This document shows, one piece after another, positions 21,201 to 35,896 of a stretch of 64,000 nt of DNA (its first letter is position 1; each line of letters begins with the position of its first letter). The DNA lies in assembly GCA_021805545.1 (NCBI GenBank), contig JAJZFB010000034.1, forward strand, positions 1-64,000. The letters are read 5' to 3'. The notes under the pieces were generated by a model that saw nothing but the letters and a program-made list of their open reading frames with translations, did not search any database and was not told where the DNA came from. Both the position numbers and the translations under genes were made by a program. The stretch is from Pseudomonadota bacterium. Its GTDB lineage: Bacteria; Pseudomonadota; Alphaproteobacteria; Acetobacterales; Acetobacteraceae.

Positions 21201-22428
21201 CGCCGAAATCGAGCGCCTGGCCAAGGACCGTGACGACGAGCGCGCCATTCAGGAGCGCTCCTTTCTCAACCGTCTGCGCGAGGCGCTGCTGGGCCAAGCC
21301 GCAGGTTCTGGCTTTAAGGGCATTAAGGCAGGTACGGAGCTGACCTCTGAGGTGCTGGCCGAACATCCGCGCGGTGCGTGGCGCAACATTACGGTGCATG
21401 ATGACGCGGCGATGGCCAATATCGAGACGCTGAAGCGCGAATTCGATGCGGCAGTGAAGCGTTTGCAGGACCGGTTTGAGAGCAAGGTTGAAAAGCTGCA
21501 GCGTGGTGATGAACTGCTGCCCGGCGTGATGAAGATGGTCAAAGTGTTCGTGGCGGTGAAGCGCAAGCTGCAGCCGGGCGACAAGATGGCCGGACGCCAT
21601 GGCAATAAGGGTGTTATCTCGCGCGTTGTGCCGATCGAGGACATGCCGTTCCTTGAGGATGGCACGCCGGTTGACCTGGTGCTGAACCCGTTGGGTGTGC
21701 CTTCACGCATGAACGTGGGGCAGATTCTCGAAGTGCATTTGGGGTGGGCCTGCGCTAATCTCGGCAAGCAGATCAACCGTGCGATGGAAGAGTACCGCCG
21801 CACGGGTGAAGCCAAGCAGGATTTGCTTGAGCGCCTGAAGGCGGCCTACGGCGAGGAGGTTTTCAACGAGCAAGTCGTCAATCTTGATGATGAGGCGCTG
21901 TTTGAGCTGTGCCAGAACATCAAAAAGGGCGTGCCGATTGCAACGCCGGTGTTCGACGGTGCGCGTATCCCGGATATTGAAGAGATGCTGACCAAGGCCG
22001 GGATTGATGTCTCTGGCCAGATGACGCTGATTGACGGCCGCACGGGTGAGCCGTTTGAGCGTAAGGTGACGGTTGGGTATATGTATATGCTCAAGCTGCA
22101 CCATCTGGTTGACGACAAGATCCATGCTCGCTCAATTGGTCCGTACTCGCTTGTTACCCAGCAGCCGCTGGGTGGTAAGGCGCAGTTTGGCGGCCAGCGC
22201 TTTGGTGAGATGGAAGTGTGGGCGCTGGAAGCGTATGGCGCTGCCTATACGTTGCAGGAAATGCTGACCGTGAAGTCCGACGACGTGTCCGGCCGTACGA
22301 AGGTTTATGAAGCCATCGTCCGCGAGCAAGACAACTTCGAAGCGGGAATTCCGGAAAGCTTCAACGTGCTGCTGAAAGAACTGAAATCCTTGGGTCTGAA
22401 TGTCGATCTCGACCAGACGGCCAGCTGA
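18241..22428 (+). CDS. rpoB: RNA polymerase beta subunit
   Basis: Catalytic subunit of RNA polymerase; with beta-prime it forms the active centre. 1395 residues, full length for an alphaproteobacterium. The rifampicin-pocket segment reads [20 protein letters not shown] then RLSALGPGG, with the usual Asp, His and Ser of sensitive enzymes, so no classical resistance change is seen. Conserved [15 protein letters not shown] lies near the C-terminal third. A hairpin spans the stop codon, and rpoC starts 52 bases on. Confidence 0.99.
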   Translation: MNAINGGLGKGSFTNRKRIRKSFGRIPEVAPMPNLIDVQRASYDSFLQMHVKPDSRSHSGLQEVFKSVFPIDDFAGRGRLEFVYYELEEPKYDVEECIQRGMTYAAPLKVILRLIVWDLDEDTGARSIRDIKEQPVYMGDMPLMTDNGTFVVNGTERVIVSQMHRSPGVFFDHDRGKTHSSGKYLFTARVIPYRGSWLDFEFDAKDLVYVRIDRKRKLPVTTLLYALPGIVTEQLMQARAAKGEQLEIGEIKGMDAEEILSVFYGKVVYSANKGQWARPFDAEAFRNQKLIDDLIDADTGEVVAKSEEKLTARVVRKIAEKTKRVLVTRSDLIGRFIAEDLYDPETGEIFAEAGEELVEAKLALLESKGLDELPTLAIDQANGPWIRNTLAADKNSNREDALIDIYRVMRPGEPPTSETAEALFKGLFFDAERYDLSAVGRVKMNMRLGLEVNDSMRVLRKEDILRTIKIMCELKDGRGAIDDIDNLGNRRVRSVGELMENQYRVGLLRMERAIRERMGSVDIDSVMPHDLINAKPAAAAVREFFGSSQLSQFMDQTNPLSEVTHKRRLSALGPGGLTRERAGFEVRDVHPTHYGRICPIETPEGPNIGLINSLATYAKVNKYGFIETPYQIVKDGVVQPEYKYLSAMEEERLTVAQADAHKEADGKLLDDLVSVRRNGDFLMVKPEEVTAIDVSPKQLVSVAAALIPFLENDDANRALMGSNMQRQAVPLIQSDAPVVGTGMEAAVARDSGATIVAKRAGIIDQIDGARIVVRATADDGTTMGVDIYRLRKYMRSNQSTCINQRPLVKVGDRVAEGDIIADGPSTELGELALGRNALCAFMPWNGYNFEDSILISERIARDDVFTSIHIEEFEVMARDTKLGQEEITRDIPNVGEEALRNLDEAGIVYIGAEVNPGDILVGKVTPKGESPMTPEEKLLRAIFGEKASDVRDTSLKLPPGVAGTVVDVRVFNRRGVDKDERALAIERAEIERLAKDRDDERAIQERSFLNRLREALLGQAAGSGFKGIKAGTELTSEVLAEHPRGAWRNITVHDDAAMANIETLKREFDAAVKRLQDRFESKVEKLQRGDELLPGVMKMVKVFVAVKRKLQPGDKMAGRHGNKGVISRVVPIEDMPFLEDGTPVDLVLNPLGVPSRMNVGQILEVHLGWACANLGKQINRAMEEYRRTGEAKQDLLERLKAAYGEEVFNEQVVNLDDEALFELCQNIKKGVPIATPVFDGARIPDIEEMLTKAGIDVSGQMTLIDGRTGEPFERKVTVGYMYMLKLHHLVDDKIHARSIGPYSLVTQQPLGGKAQFGGQRFGEMEVWALEAYGAAYTLQEMLTVKSDDVSGRTKVYEAIVREQDNFEAGIPESFNVLLKELKSLGLNVDLDQTAS

Positions 22429-22439
22429 TGGCCGTCTGG
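22413..22439 (+). promoter_or_regulatory. Hairpin spanning the rpoB stop codon
   Basis: A perfect 10-bp stem, CCAGACGGCC (22413-22422) with its complement (22430-22439), and a 7-base loop that contains most of the TGA stop. There is no T tract. It could protect or process the mRNA at the rpoB-rpoC junction, or slow terminating ribosomes. Confidence 0.6.
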
Positions 22440-22477
22440 GAAATTCGCAGCAGATTCTGGCAAATAAAGGATGATGA

Positions 22478-26641
<4,164 letters not shown>

Positions 26642-27007
26642 GGAAAACCTGGCTTTGCCGCAGGGCTAAGAGCGTTTTGCAGGGCGGCGCTTTCGGGCGC
26701 CGTTCTGATTCCAGGTGGCAGCCATGCTCTTTTATGTAAGCAGCATTTTTCAGGCCCGCCGGAGGGGCTGAAGTGCTTGACTTGAGGTTGGGTGGCTTCT
26801 AAGGAAGGCGCTCTCGCGGCACAGGATGTCCTGGTGCGGCTTGTCTATAAATTCTGGCGCGTGCGGCGCCGTGCGGGTATTGCCCGGACCTAGGCCGCGC
26901 GCTGGAGCTTATTCCGTAAGGCGGAGTTGCCGCCTTGCGGATGTTTTTTATGGATGGCCACGCCCTGGATGAACCAGCCAAGAGGACCACACGTAGCAGG
27001 ATGAGAT
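26642..27007 (+). promoter_or_regulatory. rpoC-rpsL intergenic region
   Basis: 366 bases without a gene. A GC-rich hairpin (AGGGCGGCGC, loop TTTCGG, GCGCCGTTCT, 26681-26706, with two G-U pairs) lies about 40 bases after rpoC and may be a weak terminator. TATAAA (about 26846) and TTGACT (about 26775) are possible promoter parts but are not correctly spaced as a pair. GGATGAG precedes rpsL. A separate promoter for the str cluster is likely here but not pinned down. Confidence 0.45.
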
Positions 27008-27379
27008 ATGCCGACCATTAACCAGTTGATCGCCAAAGGCCGCGAGCCCGCGCCGAAGCGTAATAAGGTCCCGGCTCTGGAGGGATGCCCCCAGAAGCGC
27101 GGCGTTTGCACGCGCGTTTATACGACAACCCCGAAGAAGCCGAACTCCGCTCTGCGTAAGGTTGCCAAGGTTCGTCTGACCAATGGTTTTGAGGTGGTGA
27201 GCTATATTCCTGGTGAAGGCCATAACCTACAGGAGCATTCTGTGGTGCTGATCCGTGGTGGGCGCGTGAAAGACTTGCCGGGTGTACGCTATCACATTCT
27301 GCGTGGTGTGCTGGACACGCAGGGCCTGCCGAAGCGCCGCAAGCGCCGCTCGCTGTATGGCGCCAAGCGTCCGAAGTAA
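27008..27379 (+). CDS. rpsL: 30S ribosomal protein S12
   Basis: Decoding-site protein controlling translational accuracy. 123 residues. The loops that carry streptomycin-resistance changes are wild type: [15 protein letters not shown] and [11 protein letters not shown]. First gene of the str cluster, 12 bases before rpsG. Confidence 0.99.
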   Translation: MPTINQLIAKGREPAPKRNKVPALEGCPQKRGVCTRVYTTTPKKPNSALRKVAKVRLTNGFEVVSYIPGEGHNLQEHSVVLIRGGRVKDLPGVRYHILRGVLDTQGLPKRRKRRSLYGAKRPK

Positions 27380-27391
27380 GGGAGTAGAGAG

Positions 27392-27868
27392 ATGAGCCGC
27401 CGCCGCCGCGCGATTAAGCGTGAAGTTCTCCCCGATGCCAAGTTTGGGGATGTCGTGATCAGCCGTTTCATGAATGTGCTGATGTATGATGGTAAAAAAT
27501 CTGTTGCTGAGGGCATCGTCTATGGAGCCCTCGACGTGATGAAGAAGCGCGGTGGGCCGAATGCCGACCCGGTGCGCCTGTTCCATGAGGCGCTGGATAA
27601 TGTAAAGCCGGCCATCGAGGTCCGCTCCCGCCGTGTTGGCGGTGCGACGTACCAGGTGCCCGTTGAGGTTCGCGCTGAGCGCCGTCAGGCGCTGGCGATC
27701 CGCTGGATCATCGACTCTGCCCGCAAGCGTGGCGAGCACACGATGGAAGAGCGCCTCTCGAACGAATTGCAGGATGCGGTGAATAATCGCGGCTCTGCGG
27801 TTAAGAAGCGTGAAGATACGCACCGTATGGCCGAAGCCAATAAGGCTTTCAGCCACTATCGTTGGTAA
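27392..27868 (+). CDS. rpsG: 30S ribosomal protein S7
   Basis: Nucleates assembly of the 30S head and contacts E-site tRNA. 158 residues, starting [20 protein letters not shown], with the family signature [26 protein letters not shown] precedes the ATG. In most proteobacteria fusA (EF-G) comes next; here tuf begins after 44 bases and no fusA is present. Confidence 0.99.
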   Translation: MSRRRRAIKREVLPDAKFGDVVISRFMNVLMYDGKKSVAEGIVYGALDVMKKRGGPNADPVRLFHEALDNVKPAIEVRSRRVGGATYQVPVEVRAERRQALAIRWIIDSARKRGEHTMEERLSNELQDAVNNRGSAVKKREDTHRMAEANKAFSHYRW

Positions 27869-27912
27869 TCGACTGAACTTTTAAGTTTTTAGCCTGCACA
27901 CGGAGCAGTAAA

Positions 27913-29100
27913 ATGGCCAAAGCTAAATTTGAGCGCAATAAGCCGCATGTGAACATTGGCACGATCGGCCACGTCGATCATGGCAAGACCTCTCTGACCG
28001 CCGCCATCACCAAGGTGCTGGCCAAGGCTGGTGGTGCGACGTTCACCGCGTATGACCAGATTGACAAGGCGCCGGAAGAGCGCGCCCGCGGCATCACGAT
28101 CTCGACTGCGCACGTTGAGTATGAGACCGCCAACCGGCACTACGCGCATGTGGACTGCCCCGGCCATGCCGACTACGTGAAGAACATGATCACCGGCGCC
28201 GCGCAGATGGACGGCGCGATTCTGGTTGTCTCCGCCGCTGACGGCCCGATGCCCCAGACCCGCGAGCACATTCTGCTGGCCCGCCAGGTGGGCGTGCCTG
28301 CTCTGGTTGTGTTTCTGAACAAGATGGACCTGGCAGACCCCGACCTCGTCGAGCTGGTTGAGATGGAAGTGCGTGAGCTGCTCTCCAAGTACGGCTTCGA
28401 TGGCGACAACATCCCCATCATCAAGGGTTCCGCCGTGTGCGCCCTGGAAGACAAGCAGCCGGAAATCGGCGAGCAGGCTATTCTGAAGCTGATGGAAGCC
28501 GTGGACAGCTACATTCCGCAGCCGGAGCGCGCTGTGGACAAGCCCTTCCTGATGCCGGTGGAAGACGTGTTCTCCATCTCCGGCCGCGGCACCGTGGCGA
28601 CCGGCCGCGTGGAGCGTGGCATCATCAAGGTGGGTGAGGAAGTTGAGATCGTCGGCCTGCGCGCCACCACCAAGACGACCGTGACCGGCGTGGAAATGTT
28701 CCGCAAGCTGCTCGATCAGGGGCAGGCTGGCGACAATATCGGCGCGCTGCTGCGTGGCACGAAACGTGAGGACATTGAGCGCGGCCAGGTTCTGGCGGCT
28801 CCGGGTTCCATTACCCCGCACACGAAGTTCCAGGGCCAGGCTTACATCCTGACCAAGGAAGAGGGTGGCCGTCACACGCCGTTCTTCACCAACTATCGTC
28901 CGCAGTTCTATTTCCGCACCACCGACGTGACCGGCGTTGTGACGCTGGAAGAGGGTACGGAAATGGTGATGCCAGGCGACAACGTGACGATCGAAGTCGA
29001 ACTGATCGCTCCGATCGCGATGGACGAAGGTCTCCGTTTCGCCATTCGTGAGGGCGGCCGTACCGTTGGTTCGGGCGTCGTCGCGAAGATCACGAAGTAA
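27913..29100 (+). CDS. tuf: Elongation factor Tu
   Basis: GTPase that carries aminoacyl-tRNA to the ribosome. 395 residues with [10 protein letters not shown] (G1), DCPGHAD (G3), NKMDL (G4) and the two C-terminal beta-barrel domains. It follows rpsG directly because fusA is missing from the cluster, and precedes rpsJ by 38 bases, so the str and S10 clusters may be read together. This is the only tuf copy in the window. Confidence 0.99.
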   Translation: MAKAKFERNKPHVNIGTIGHVDHGKTSLTAAITKVLAKAGGATFTAYDQIDKAPEERARGITISTAHVEYETANRHYAHVDCPGHADYVKNMITGAAQMDGAILVVSAADGPMPQTREHILLARQVGVPALVVFLNKMDLADPDLVELVEMEVRELLSKYGFDGDNIPIIKGSAVCALEDKQPEIGEQAILKLMEAVDSYIPQPERAVDKPFLMPVEDVFSISGRGTVATGRVERGIIKVGEEVEIVGLRATTKTTVTGVEMFRKLLDQGQAGDNIGALLRGTKREDIERGQVLAAPGSITPHTKFQGQAYILTKEEGGRHTPFFTNYRPQFYFRTTDVTGVVTLEEGTEMVMPGDNVTIEVELIAPIAMDEGLRFAIREGGRTVGSGVVAKITK

Positions 29101-29138
29101 TTATCGTCCCCCCGTACTTGAGAAGAGTTTGAGTTAAG

Positions 29139-29447
29139 ATGGACAATCAAAACATCCGCATTCGCTTGCAAGCGTATGATCACCGGGTGCTGGACAACAG
29201 CACCAAGGACATCGTGAACACGGCGAAGCGCACGGGCGCTCAAGTGCGGGGGCCGATTCCTTTGCCGACCCATATCGAACGGTTCACCGTGAACCGTTCG
29301 CCGCATGTGGACAAGAAGAGCCGCGAGCAGTTCGAGATTCGGACTCATCGCCGCTTGCTGGATATCGTTGACCCGACACCGCAGACGGTGGACGCGCTGA
29401 TGAAGCTCGACCTGGCCGCCGGCGTCGAAGTCGAAATTAAGATCTGA
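29139..29447 (+). CDS. rpsJ: 30S ribosomal protein S10
   Basis: 30S head protein; in many bacteria (NusE) also part of the antitermination complex. 102 residues, starting [19 protein letters not shown], with the conserved [20 protein letters not shown]. First gene of the S10 cluster, 38 bases after tuf; no long S10 leader is present, so E. coli-style L4 control of this leader is unlikely. Confidence 0.99.
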   Translation: MDNQNIRIRLQAYDHRVLDNSTKDIVNTAKRTGAQVRGPIPLPTHIERFTVNRSPHVDKKSREQFEIRTHRRLLDIVDPTPQTVDALMKLDLAAGVEVEIKI

Positions 29448-29461
29448 GTCTAGGTGGTATT

Positions 29462-30136
29462 ATGCGTACCGGTGTAATTGCAAAAAAACTGGGGATGACC
29501 CGGTTGTTCAAAGAGGACGGCACGCATGTGCCGGTCACGGTGCTGCATCTCGATGAGGTGCGGGTTGTGGCGGCACGGACGGTTGAGACCGACGGCTATT
29601 CCGCTGTTCAGCTTGGCATTGGCAAGGCCAAGGCCAAGAATGTGAGCAAGGGGCAGAAGGGTCATTTTGCCAAGGGCAAGGTGGAGCCGGCGATGAAGCT
29701 CGTCGAGTTCCGCGTGGCTGAGGACGCTGTGCTGGAGGCGGGTTCCGCCATCTCCGCTGAGCATTTTGCGGTTGGCCAGTTCGTCGACGTTGCTGGCGTG
29801 ACCAAGGGTAAGGGCTTTGCCGGTGGCATGAAGCGCTGGAATTTCGCCGGCCTCGAAGCCTCGCACGGCGTGTCCATTAGTCATCGTTCGCTGGGTTCGA
29901 CGGGTAACCGCCAGGATCCCGGCAAGACTTTTAAGAACAAGAAAATGGCTGGCCATCTCGGCCAGGAGCGCGTGACCACGCTGAACCTGCAGGTGGCTGG
30001 TGTGGATGCTGAGCGCAACCTCGTGCTGGTGCGCGGCGCGGTGCCTGGCTCGAAGGGTACGTATGTGCTGCTGCGCGATGCGATCAAGAAGGCGCGTCCG
30101 GCGGATGTTGCCTATCCTGCGGCGTTGAAGGGCTAA
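29462..30136 (+). CDS. rplC: 50S ribosomal protein L3
   Basis: Early-assembly 50S protein reaching the peptidyl-transferase centre. 224 residues. The conserved central loop [20 protein letters not shown] and the following [20 protein letters not shown] are present. Fourteen bases after rpsJ, four before rplD. Confidence 0.99.
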   Translation: MRTGVIAKKLGMTRLFKEDGTHVPVTVLHLDEVRVVAARTVETDGYSAVQLGIGKAKAKNVSKGQKGHFAKGKVEPAMKLVEFRVAEDAVLEAGSAISAEHFAVGQFVDVAGVTKGKGFAGGMKRWNFAGLEASHGVSISHRSLGSTGNRQDPGKTFKNKKMAGHLGQERVTTLNLQVAGVDAERNLVLVRGAVPGSKGTYVLLRDAIKKARPADVAYPAALKG

Positions 30137-30140
30137 GTCG

Positions 30141-30755
30141 ATGAAGCTGGATGTAGTAGATTTTGATGCAAAGCCCGCCGGCAGCACCGAGCTGCCGGAC
30201 GAGATTTTTGCGCAGGAGCCGCGCGTGGATGTTATCGCCCGTGTGATCCATTGGCAGTTGGCCAAGCGCCGTGCTGGCACCCACAAGGTGAAGGGCATGG
30301 GCGAAGTGTCTGGCACCACCAGGAAGCCATATAAGCAGAAGGGCACGGGTAACGCCCGTCAAGGTTCTCTGCGTGCGCCGCAGTTCCGTACAGGCGGCGC
30401 CGTGCATGGCCCCGTGGTGCGTGACCATGGCTACAGCCTGAACAAGAAGGTGCGCCGCCTTGGCCTGGTTTCTGCGCTGTCGCAGAAGGCTGCTGAGGGG
30501 AAGCTGGTGATTATCGATGCCGTTGACGGCGTGGAAAAGACCAAGGATGTGGCCGCCAAGGTGAAGAATTTCGGCTGGAGCTCGGCGCTGATCGTTGATG
30601 CCGCCGTGGCTGAGAAATTTGCCCGTGCCAGCCGCAATGTGAAGGGGCTGGATGTGCTCCCGGTTGTCGGCGCCAACGTGTATGACATTGTGCGCCATGA
30701 CGTGCTGGTTGTTACCAAGGCCGGTATTGAAGGCTTGAAGGAGCGCCTGGCATGA
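30141..30755 (+). CDS. rplD: 50S ribosomal protein L4
   Basis: Lines the exit tunnel; in E. coli also represses the S10 operon. 204 residues with the conserved extended loop ([20 protein letters not shown]). The stop overlaps the rplW start by four bases (ATGA), suggesting coupled translation. Confidence 0.99.
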   Translation: MKLDVVDFDAKPAGSTELPDEIFAQEPRVDVIARVIHWQLAKRRAGTHKVKGMGEVSGTTRKPYKQKGTGNARQGSLRAPQFRTGGAVHGPVVRDHGYSLNKKVRRLGLVSALSQKAAEGKLVIIDAVDGVEKTKDVAAKVKNFGWSSALIVDAAVAEKFARASRNVKGLDVLPVVGANVYDIVRHDVLVVTKAGIEGLKERLA

Positions 30756-31063
30756 GCGCCGTTAAAATTTCCCCTGAGCGCATGTACGAGGTTGTGCGCG
30801 CACCGCACATCACCGAGAAGGCGACCTTGCTCTCTGAGAAGAACCAATTTGTGTTCAAGGTGGCGTCGGACGCCACTAAGCCGGAGATCAAGGCAGCCAT
30901 CGAAGCGCTGTTTAATGTTAAAGTGACTGGTGTGAATACGCTGGTGACAAAGGGCAAGACCAAGCGTGTGCGTGGCCGCGCGGGTGTTCGCTCTGACGTG
31001 AAGAAGGCGTTTGTGACTTTGGCTGAAGGCCAGAGCATCGATTTCACCACCGGTCTGGCGTGA
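30752..31063 (+). CDS. rplW: 50S ribosomal protein L23
   Basis: Sits at the tunnel exit, where trigger factor and SRP dock. 103 residues with the conserved core [20 protein letters not shown] and [12 protein letters not shown]. Start overlaps rplD; rplB follows after 10 bases. Confidence 0.98.
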   Translation: MSAVKISPERMYEVVRAPHITEKATLLSEKNQFVFKVASDATKPEIKAAIEALFNVKVTGVNTLVTKGKTKRVRGRAGVRSDVKKAFVTLAEGQSIDFTTGLA

Positions 31064-31073
31064 GGCGCGGATT

Positions 31074-31907
31074 ATGGCATTGAAACATTTTAATCCGGTG
31101 ACGGCGAGCCTTCGCGGCACCGTTTTGATTGACCGTTCTGAGCTGTGGAAGGGCAAGCCCGTCAAGGGGTTGACCGAGGGCAAGAGCTCTACCGGCGGCC
31201 GCAACAATCATGGCCGCATCACCAGCCGCTTCCGCGGCGGCGGACATAAGCAGAGCTACCGCCTGGTAGACTTCACGCGCCGCAAGTTCGATGTGCCGGC
31301 GACGGTTGAGCGTCTGGAATATGACCCGAACCGCACTGCGTTTATCGCGCTGATCAAATATGAGGATGGCGAGCTGTCCTACATCATCGCGCCGCAGCGC
31401 CTGAAGGCCGGCGACCGCGTTGTGTCCGGTGCGCGCGTTGACATTAAGCCAGGTAATGCGATGCCGATGTCTGCCATTCCGGTGGGTACGATCATCCATA
31501 ACATCGAGCTGAAGGTGGGCGCTGGCGCGAAGTTGGCTCGCTCTGCCGGGACATTCGCGCAGCTTGTTGGCAAGGACCAGGGCTATGCGCAGATTAAGCT
31601 GATGTCTGGCGAGTTGCGCGTTGTGCGCGCTGAGTGCATGGCAACGATTGGCGCGGTGTCCAATGCCGACCATCAGAACCAGCAAATTGGTAAGGCGGGG
31701 CGTAGCCGCTGGCTAGGCCGTAAGCCGCATAACCGCGGCGTGGTCATGAACCCGGTCGACCATCCACATGGTGGTGGTGAAGGCCGTACCTCTGGTGGCC
31801 GTCATCCGGTTACGCCGTGGGGCAAGCCGACCAAGGGTTACAAGACACGCAGCAATAAACGTACGGATGATCTCATCATCCGCCGCGCCAAGAGCGGGAA
31901 GGGTTAA
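31074..31907 (+). CDS. rplB: 50S ribosomal protein L2
   Basis: Essential for subunit joining and peptidyl transfer. 277 residues. The functionally important His lies in [17 protein letters not shown] near residue 230. Ends four bases before rpsS. Confidence 0.99.
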   Translation: MALKHFNPVTASLRGTVLIDRSELWKGKPVKGLTEGKSSTGGRNNHGRITSRFRGGGHKQSYRLVDFTRRKFDVPATVERLEYDPNRTAFIALIKYEDGELSYIIAPQRLKAGDRVVSGARVDIKPGNAMPMSAIPVGTIIHNIELKVGAGAKLARSAGTFAQLVGKDQGYAQIKLMSGELRVVRAECMATIGAVSNADHQNQQIGKAGRSRWLGRKPHNRGVVMNPVDHPHGGGEGRTSGGRHPVTPWGKPTKGYKTRSNKRTDDLIIRRAKSGKG

Positions 31908-31910
31908 TAG

Positions 31911-32189
31911 ATGTCACGTTCTGTCTGGAAAGGTCCGTTTGTTGACGGATACCTCCTCAACAAGGCGGAAGCTTCGCGGGCTTCTGGCCGCAACGAGATC
32001 ATCAAGATCTGGTCGCGCCGCTCGACGATTCTGCCGCAATTCGTGGGGCTGACCTTTGGCGTTTACAACGGGAAGAAGTTTCTCCCCGTGCAGGTGAACG
32101 AGAACATGGTTGGCCATAAGTTTGGTGAATTTTCGCCGACGCGCACCTTCCCTGGTCATGCGGCCGACAAGAAAGCGAAGCGGGGCTAA
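31911..32189 (+). CDS. rpsS: 30S ribosomal protein S19
   Basis: 30S head protein contacting 23S rRNA across the subunit bridge. 92 residues, starting [16 protein letters not shown], with the signature [20 protein letters not shown]. One base separates its stop from the rplV start. Confidence 0.99.
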   Translation: MSRSVWKGPFVDGYLLNKAEASRASGRNEIIKIWSRRSTILPQFVGLTFGVYNGKKFLPVQVNENMVGHKFGEFSPTRTFPGHAADKKAKRG

Positions 32190-32190
32190 G

Positions 32191-32637
32191 ATGAGCAAAC
32201 CGAAAGCCGAACGCGGTATCGCGGATCATCAGGCGGAGGCCATTGCGCGCAACATCCGCGTGAGCCCGCGCAAGCTCAACCTGGTTGCCGGGTCCATCCG
32301 CAACCTGCCGGCCAGCCGCGCGATTGCCGACCTGACCTTCTCCAAGCGCCGCATTGCCAAGGCCGTAAAGGCGACCCTGGAAAGCGCGATTGCGAATGCC
32401 GAGAACAACCATCAGCTCGACGTGGACAAGCTCTACGTGGCGATCGCCGAGGTTGGCCGTGGTATCGTTATGAAGCGCTTCCATGCGCGTGGCCGCGGCC
32501 GTTCCGCGACTGTCGAGAAGTGGTTCAGCCATCTGAAGATCGTTGTCGAGGAGCGTGAAGCGGCTGTGAAGCCGGCGCGCGATGTGAAGCCCGGGCGCGG
32601 CAAGGCCGCTACGGCCGCCGCCGGTGAGGGAGCATAA
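32191..32637 (+). CDS. rplV: 50S ribosomal protein L22
   Basis: Its long beta-hairpin lines the exit tunnel where macrolides bind. 148 residues from the ATG at 32191; the open frame extends back into rpsS without similarity. The hairpin region ([18 protein letters not shown]) is normal. An extra 20-25-residue Lys/Ala/Pro-rich tail makes it longer than the 110-residue E. coli protein. Confidence 0.98.
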   Translation: MSKPKAERGIADHQAEAIARNIRVSPRKLNLVAGSIRNLPASRAIADLTFSKRRIAKAVKATLESAIANAENNHQLDVDKLYVAIAEVGRGIVMKRFHARGRGRSATVEKWFSHLKIVVEEREAAVKPARDVKPGRGKAATAAAGEGA

Positions 32638-32639
32638 TT

Positions 32640-33317
32640 ATGGGTCACAAGATTAATCCGATTGGCCTGCGCCTCGGCATCACCCGCACCTGGGACAGCC
32701 GCTGGTATGCTGGCAAGGACTACGCCAAGCTGCTGCATGACGACATCAAGCTGCGCAACCATCTGCGCGGCAAGCTGGCGCAGGCTGGCGTGTCGAAGGT
32801 TGTGATAGAGCGCCCGGCCAAGAAGCCGCGCGTGACCATCTATGCCGCCCGCCCCGGCGTGGTTATCGGCAAGAAGGGCCAGGATATCGACACGCTGCGC
32901 AAGGAATTGTCGGTGCTGGCGAAGGCTGATGTCTCCCTGAACATCATGGAGATCCGTAAGCCCGAGATCGACGCCACGTTGGTGGCGGAGAATATTGCCC
33001 AGCAGCTGGAGCGCCGCGTGGCGTTTCGCCGTGCGATGAAGCGTGCCGTGCAGTCGGCCATGCGGCTTGGTGCGCAGGGGATCAAGATCACCTGTTCCGG
33101 CCGTCTGGGCGGCGCCGAGATCGCCCGCGTCGAGTGGTATCGTGAAGGCCGCGTGCCTTTGCATACGCTGCGCGCCGATTTGGATTATGGTGTTGGCACG
33201 GCCAAGACCACCTACGGCACGTGCGGCGTGAAAGTTTGGATTTTCAAGGGCGAGATTTTGGTCCAGGACCCGCTCGCGCAAGATAAGCGCGCGGCCGAAC
33301 AGGCCCCGCAGCGCTGA
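32640..33317 (+). CDS. rpsC: 30S ribosomal protein S3
   Basis: Part of the mRNA entry helicase of the 30S subunit. 225 residues: KH domain with [18 protein letters not shown] (about 75-95) and the C-terminal domain with [20 protein letters not shown]. Two bases after rplV. Confidence 0.99.
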   Translation: MGHKINPIGLRLGITRTWDSRWYAGKDYAKLLHDDIKLRNHLRGKLAQAGVSKVVIERPAKKPRVTIYAARPGVVIGKKGQDIDTLRKELSVLAKADVSLNIMEIRKPEIDATLVAENIAQQLERRVAFRRAMKRAVQSAMRLGAQGIKITCSGRLGGAEIARVEWYREGRVPLHTLRADLDYGVGTAKTTYGTCGVKVWIFKGEILVQDPLAQDKRAAEQAPQR

Positions 33318-33330
33318 GGATTTTTGAGCC

Positions 33331-33747
33331 ATGATGTCTCCTAAGAGGACCAAGTACCGTAAGGCTCATAAGGGCCGCATTCACGGCAATGCCAAGGGCA
33401 ATACGCAGCTGAATTTCGGCGCGTATGGCCTCAAGGCGCTGGAGCCGGAGCGTGTCACGGCGCGCCAGATTGAATCTGCCCGCCGTGCGATTACCCGTGC
33501 CATGAAGCGCGCGGGCCGCGTGTGGATCCGTATTTTCCCGGATCTGCCGGTATCAACCAAGCCTGCTGAAGTCCGTATGGGCTCGGGCAAGGGCAGCCCA
33601 GAATTTTGGGTGGCCCGTGTGCAGCCTGGCCGTATTGTGTTCGAGATCGATGGCGTTGCCGAAGGCCTTGCCCGCGAGGCGCTGGCCCTGGGGGCCGCCA
33701 AGCTGCCGATCCGCACGAAGTTTGTGACCCGTATCGGAGAGGCGTAA
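33331..33747 (+). CDS. rplP: 50S ribosomal protein L16
   Basis: Late-assembly 50S protein at the A site. 138 residues, starting [19 protein letters not shown]. The conserved Arg-containing segment around [19 protein letters not shown] is present. Thirteen bases after rpsC; rpmC follows after one base. Confidence 0.99.
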   Translation: MMSPKRTKYRKAHKGRIHGNAKGNTQLNFGAYGLKALEPERVTARQIESARRAITRAMKRAGRVWIRIFPDLPVSTKPAEVRMGSGKGSPEFWVARVQPGRIVFEIDGVAEGLAREALALGAAKLPIRTKFVTRIGEA

Positions 33748-33748
33748 G

Positions 33749-33955
33749 ATGACCGTTGCAAGTGATATCCGGGCGAAAACCCCGGACGAACTGAAGAGCT
33801 TGCTGCTGGATCTGCGCAAGGAGCAGTTTAATCTGCGCTTCCAGCGTGCGACCGGGCAGCAAGAGAATACCTCGCGCGTGCGTGTTGTGCGCCGTGACAT
33901 TGCGCGGGTGAAAACGATTCTGGCGGAACGCACCAGCGCCGCTGTGAAGGGTTAA
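33749..33955 (+). CDS. rpmC: 50S ribosomal protein L29
   Basis: Small two-helix protein near the tunnel exit, part of the trigger-factor/SRP docking site. 68 residues with [20 protein letters not shown] and [14 protein letters not shown]. Nine bases before rpsQ. Confidence 0.98.
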   Translation: MTVASDIRAKTPDELKSLLLDLRKEQFNLRFQRATGQQENTSRVRVVRRDIARVKTILAERTSAAVKG

Positions 33956-33964
33956 GAGGGTATC

Positions 33965-34228
33965 ATGCCGAAACGTGTTCTGACCGGGCGTGTTGTGAGC
34001 GACAAGATGGACAAGACCATTACGGTTCTTGTCGAGCGCCGCATCATGCACCCGCTGTACAAGAAGTTCATCCGCCGTTCGAAGAAGTACGCTGCGCATG
34101 ACGAAGCGAATGTGTGCGTGGAAGGGGACCTGGTCCGCATTGAAGAATGTGCGCCGATTTCCAAGCGCAAGACCTGGGTGGTGACGGAGCGCAATGGCGC
34201 TGCGTTGGCCGGCCAGCCTGCCGTCTAA
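33965..34228 (+). CDS. rpsQ: 30S ribosomal protein S17
   Basis: Primary 16S rRNA-binding OB-fold protein. 87 residues, starting [20 protein letters not shown], with [14 protein letters not shown] and [14 protein letters not shown]. Closes the S10-type gene group; rplN begins 14 bases later. Confidence 0.98.
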   Translation: MPKRVLTGRVVSDKMDKTITVLVERRIMHPLYKKFIRRSKKYAAHDEANVCVEGDLVRIEECAPISKRKTWVVTERNGAALAGQPAV

Positions 34229-34242
34229 AGGAGCGCTGAGAG

Positions 34243-34611
34243 ATGATTATCGTTGAGTCGAATCTCGATGTTGCCGACAACTCTGGTGCCCGCCGTGTGC
34301 AGTGCATCAAGGTTCTCGGTGGCTCCAAGCGCAAGACCGCGTCTGTTGGTGACGTGATCGTTGTGTCTATCAAAGATGCCATTCCACGCGGTAAGGTGAA
34401 GAAGGGCGACGTGCACCAGGCTGTGGTTGTGCGCACCGCTTTCCCCGTGCGCCGTACGGATGGCAGCGCGATCCGCTTCGACCGCAATGCGGCCGTGCTG
34501 ATCAACAAGCAGATGGAGCCGATTGGCACGCGTATTTTTGGGCCGGTGGTTCGTGAGCTTCGCGCGAAGAAGTTCATGAAGATCATCAGCCTGGCGCCGG
34601 AGGTGCTGTAA
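34243..34611 (+). CDS. rplN: 50S ribosomal protein L14
   Basis: Located at the subunit interface. 122 residues with [20 protein letters not shown] and [24 protein letters not shown] precedes the ATG. First gene of the spc-type order; one base before rplX. Confidence 0.99.
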   Translation: MIIVESNLDVADNSGARRVQCIKVLGGSKRKTASVGDVIVVSIKDAIPRGKVKKGDVHQAVVVRTAFPVRRTDGSAIRFDRNAAVLINKQMEPIGTRIFGPVVRELRAKKFMKIISLAPEVL

Positions 34612-34612
34612 T

Positions 34613-34933
34613 ATGGCTGCGCGTATCAAAAAGGGCGATAAGGTCGAGGTGATCTCGGGCGCCGCCAAGGGGACCCGTGGCGAAGTGCTGCGCGTGATCC
34701 CTGCTGAGGACCGGGCCGTAGTGCAGGGCGTGGCGATTGCCAGGCACCACACCAAGCCGAACCGCATGGGCCAGCCGGGCGGGATTATTCCGCGTGAGGC
34801 CGCTGTGCATATGTCGAATCTGGCGTTGATCGATCCCGCGACGGACAAGCCGACCAAGGTTGGTTTCCGCGTGCTGGACGATGGCCGCAAAGTGCGTGTT
34901 GCTCGCAAGAGCGGCACTGCCATTGACGGCTGA
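34613..34933 (+). CDS. rplX: 50S ribosomal protein L24
   Basis: Starts 50S assembly by binding the 5' end of 23S rRNA. 106 residues, an N-terminal KOW motif ([20 protein letters not shown]) and the conserved [14 protein letters not shown]. Ten bases before rplE. Confidence 0.98.
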   Translation: MAARIKKGDKVEVISGAAKGTRGEVLRVIPAEDRAVVQGVAIARHHTKPNRMGQPGGIIPREAAVHMSNLALIDPATDKPTKVGFRVLDDGRKVRVARKSGTAIDG

Positions 34934-34943
34934 GGAGGCTGAA

Positions 34944-35504
34944 ATGAGCGAAGTGAAGGAGCTGCCGCGCCTGCAAAAATACTACCGCGAGGTGGTGCGC
35001 GAGCAGATGCAGAAGGAGTTCGGGTATAAGAACCCGCTCGAGATTCCTGGGCTGGAAAAGATCGTCATCAATATGGGTGTTGGTGAGGCTGCGGGCGATC
35101 AGAAGAAGCTCGATTCCGCCGTTGCTGACCTGACCCTGATCACGGGCCAGAAGCCGGTAAAGACTGTGGCCAAGAAAGCTATTGCGGGCTTCAAAATCCG
35201 TGCTGGTCTGCCGATTGGCTGCAAGGTGACGCTGCGTAAAGCCCGGATGTATGAGTTTTTCGACCGCCTGGTGACCATCGCGTTGCCGCGCGTGCGTGAC
35301 TTCCGCGGTATGCCGGGGAATAAGGGCTTTGATGGCCGCGGTAATTTTGCCATGGGCCTCAAGGAACAAATTATTTTCCCTGAGATTGTCTATGACAAGG
35401 TCGATGCGATCCGTGGCATGGACATCATCTTCGTGACGAGCGCGAAGACGGATGCCGAGTGCAAGGCGCTACTCAAAGGTTTCAATCTGCCGTTCGCAAA
35501 GTGA
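34944..35504 (+). CDS. rplE: 50S ribosomal protein L5
   Basis: Binds 5S rRNA and contacts P-site tRNA. 186 residues from the ATG at 34944, which is preceded by GAGGAG; the frame extends back into rplX but without similarity. Conserved INMGVGEA and [20 protein letters not shown] 68-base gap precedes rpsN. Confidence 0.98.
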   Translation: MSEVKELPRLQKYYREVVREQMQKEFGYKNPLEIPGLEKIVINMGVGEAAGDQKKLDSAVADLTLITGQKPVKTVAKKAIAGFKIRAGLPIGCKVTLRKARMYEFFDRLVTIALPRVRDFRGMPGNKGFDGRGNFAMGLKEQIIFPEIVYDKVDAIRGMDIIFVTSAKTDAECKALLKGFNLPFAK

Positions 35505-35572
35505 GCGCGCGGTTCGTAAAGGTTTGGAAAACGGCTGGGACAGTCCAGCAGGTTCCGGAGGGGTTTTAGAGA

Positions 35573-35878
35573 ATGGCTAAGACATCGCAGGTCAATAGAA
35601 ACGGCAAGCGTGAACGTATGGCCGCCCGAGACAAGGCTAAGCGTGCCGTGTTGAAGGCGACGGTTATGGATCGTTCGTTGCCGGTGGAAGACCGTTTCGA
35701 GGCGAGCCTGAAGCTCGCGCAACTGCCGCGTAACGGTGCAAAGGTGCGCGTGCGCCTGCGCTGCGAGCTGACAGGCCGCGCGCGCGGCAATTATCGCAAG
35801 TTCAAACTCTGCCGTATCGCGTTCCGCGATTTGGCGAGCGCTGGGCAGATCCCTGGCGTGGTCAAGGCTAGCTGGTAA
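35573..35878 (+). CDS. rpsN: 30S ribosomal protein S14, zinc-independent type
   Basis: 30S head protein. 101 residues, the long form without CxxC zinc pairs, ending [20 protein letters not shown] then [23 protein letters not shown] precedes the start. Eighteen bases before rpsH. Confidence 0.98.
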   Translation: MAKTSQVNRNGKRERMAARDKAKRAVLKATVMDRSLPVEDRFEASLKLAQLPRNGAKVRVRLRCELTGRARGNYRKFKLCRIAFRDLASAGQIPGVVKASW

Positions 35879-35896
35879 GGAAAGGGCAAACAAGAC

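Noticed and set aside
19582-21600. A 672-codon open frame antisense to rpoB
   Set aside because: Same cause: a low-complexity His/Arg-rich product, no ribosome site, and full overlap with an essential gene.
18241-22428. Possible rifampicin-resistance change in rpoB
   Set aside because: The Asp, His and Ser of the resistance region are all wild type; only a common Asn-to-Thr neighbour difference is seen.
27008-27379. Possible streptomycin-resistance change in rpsL
   Set aside because: Both key Lys residues (PKKPNS and RVKDLPG) are present.
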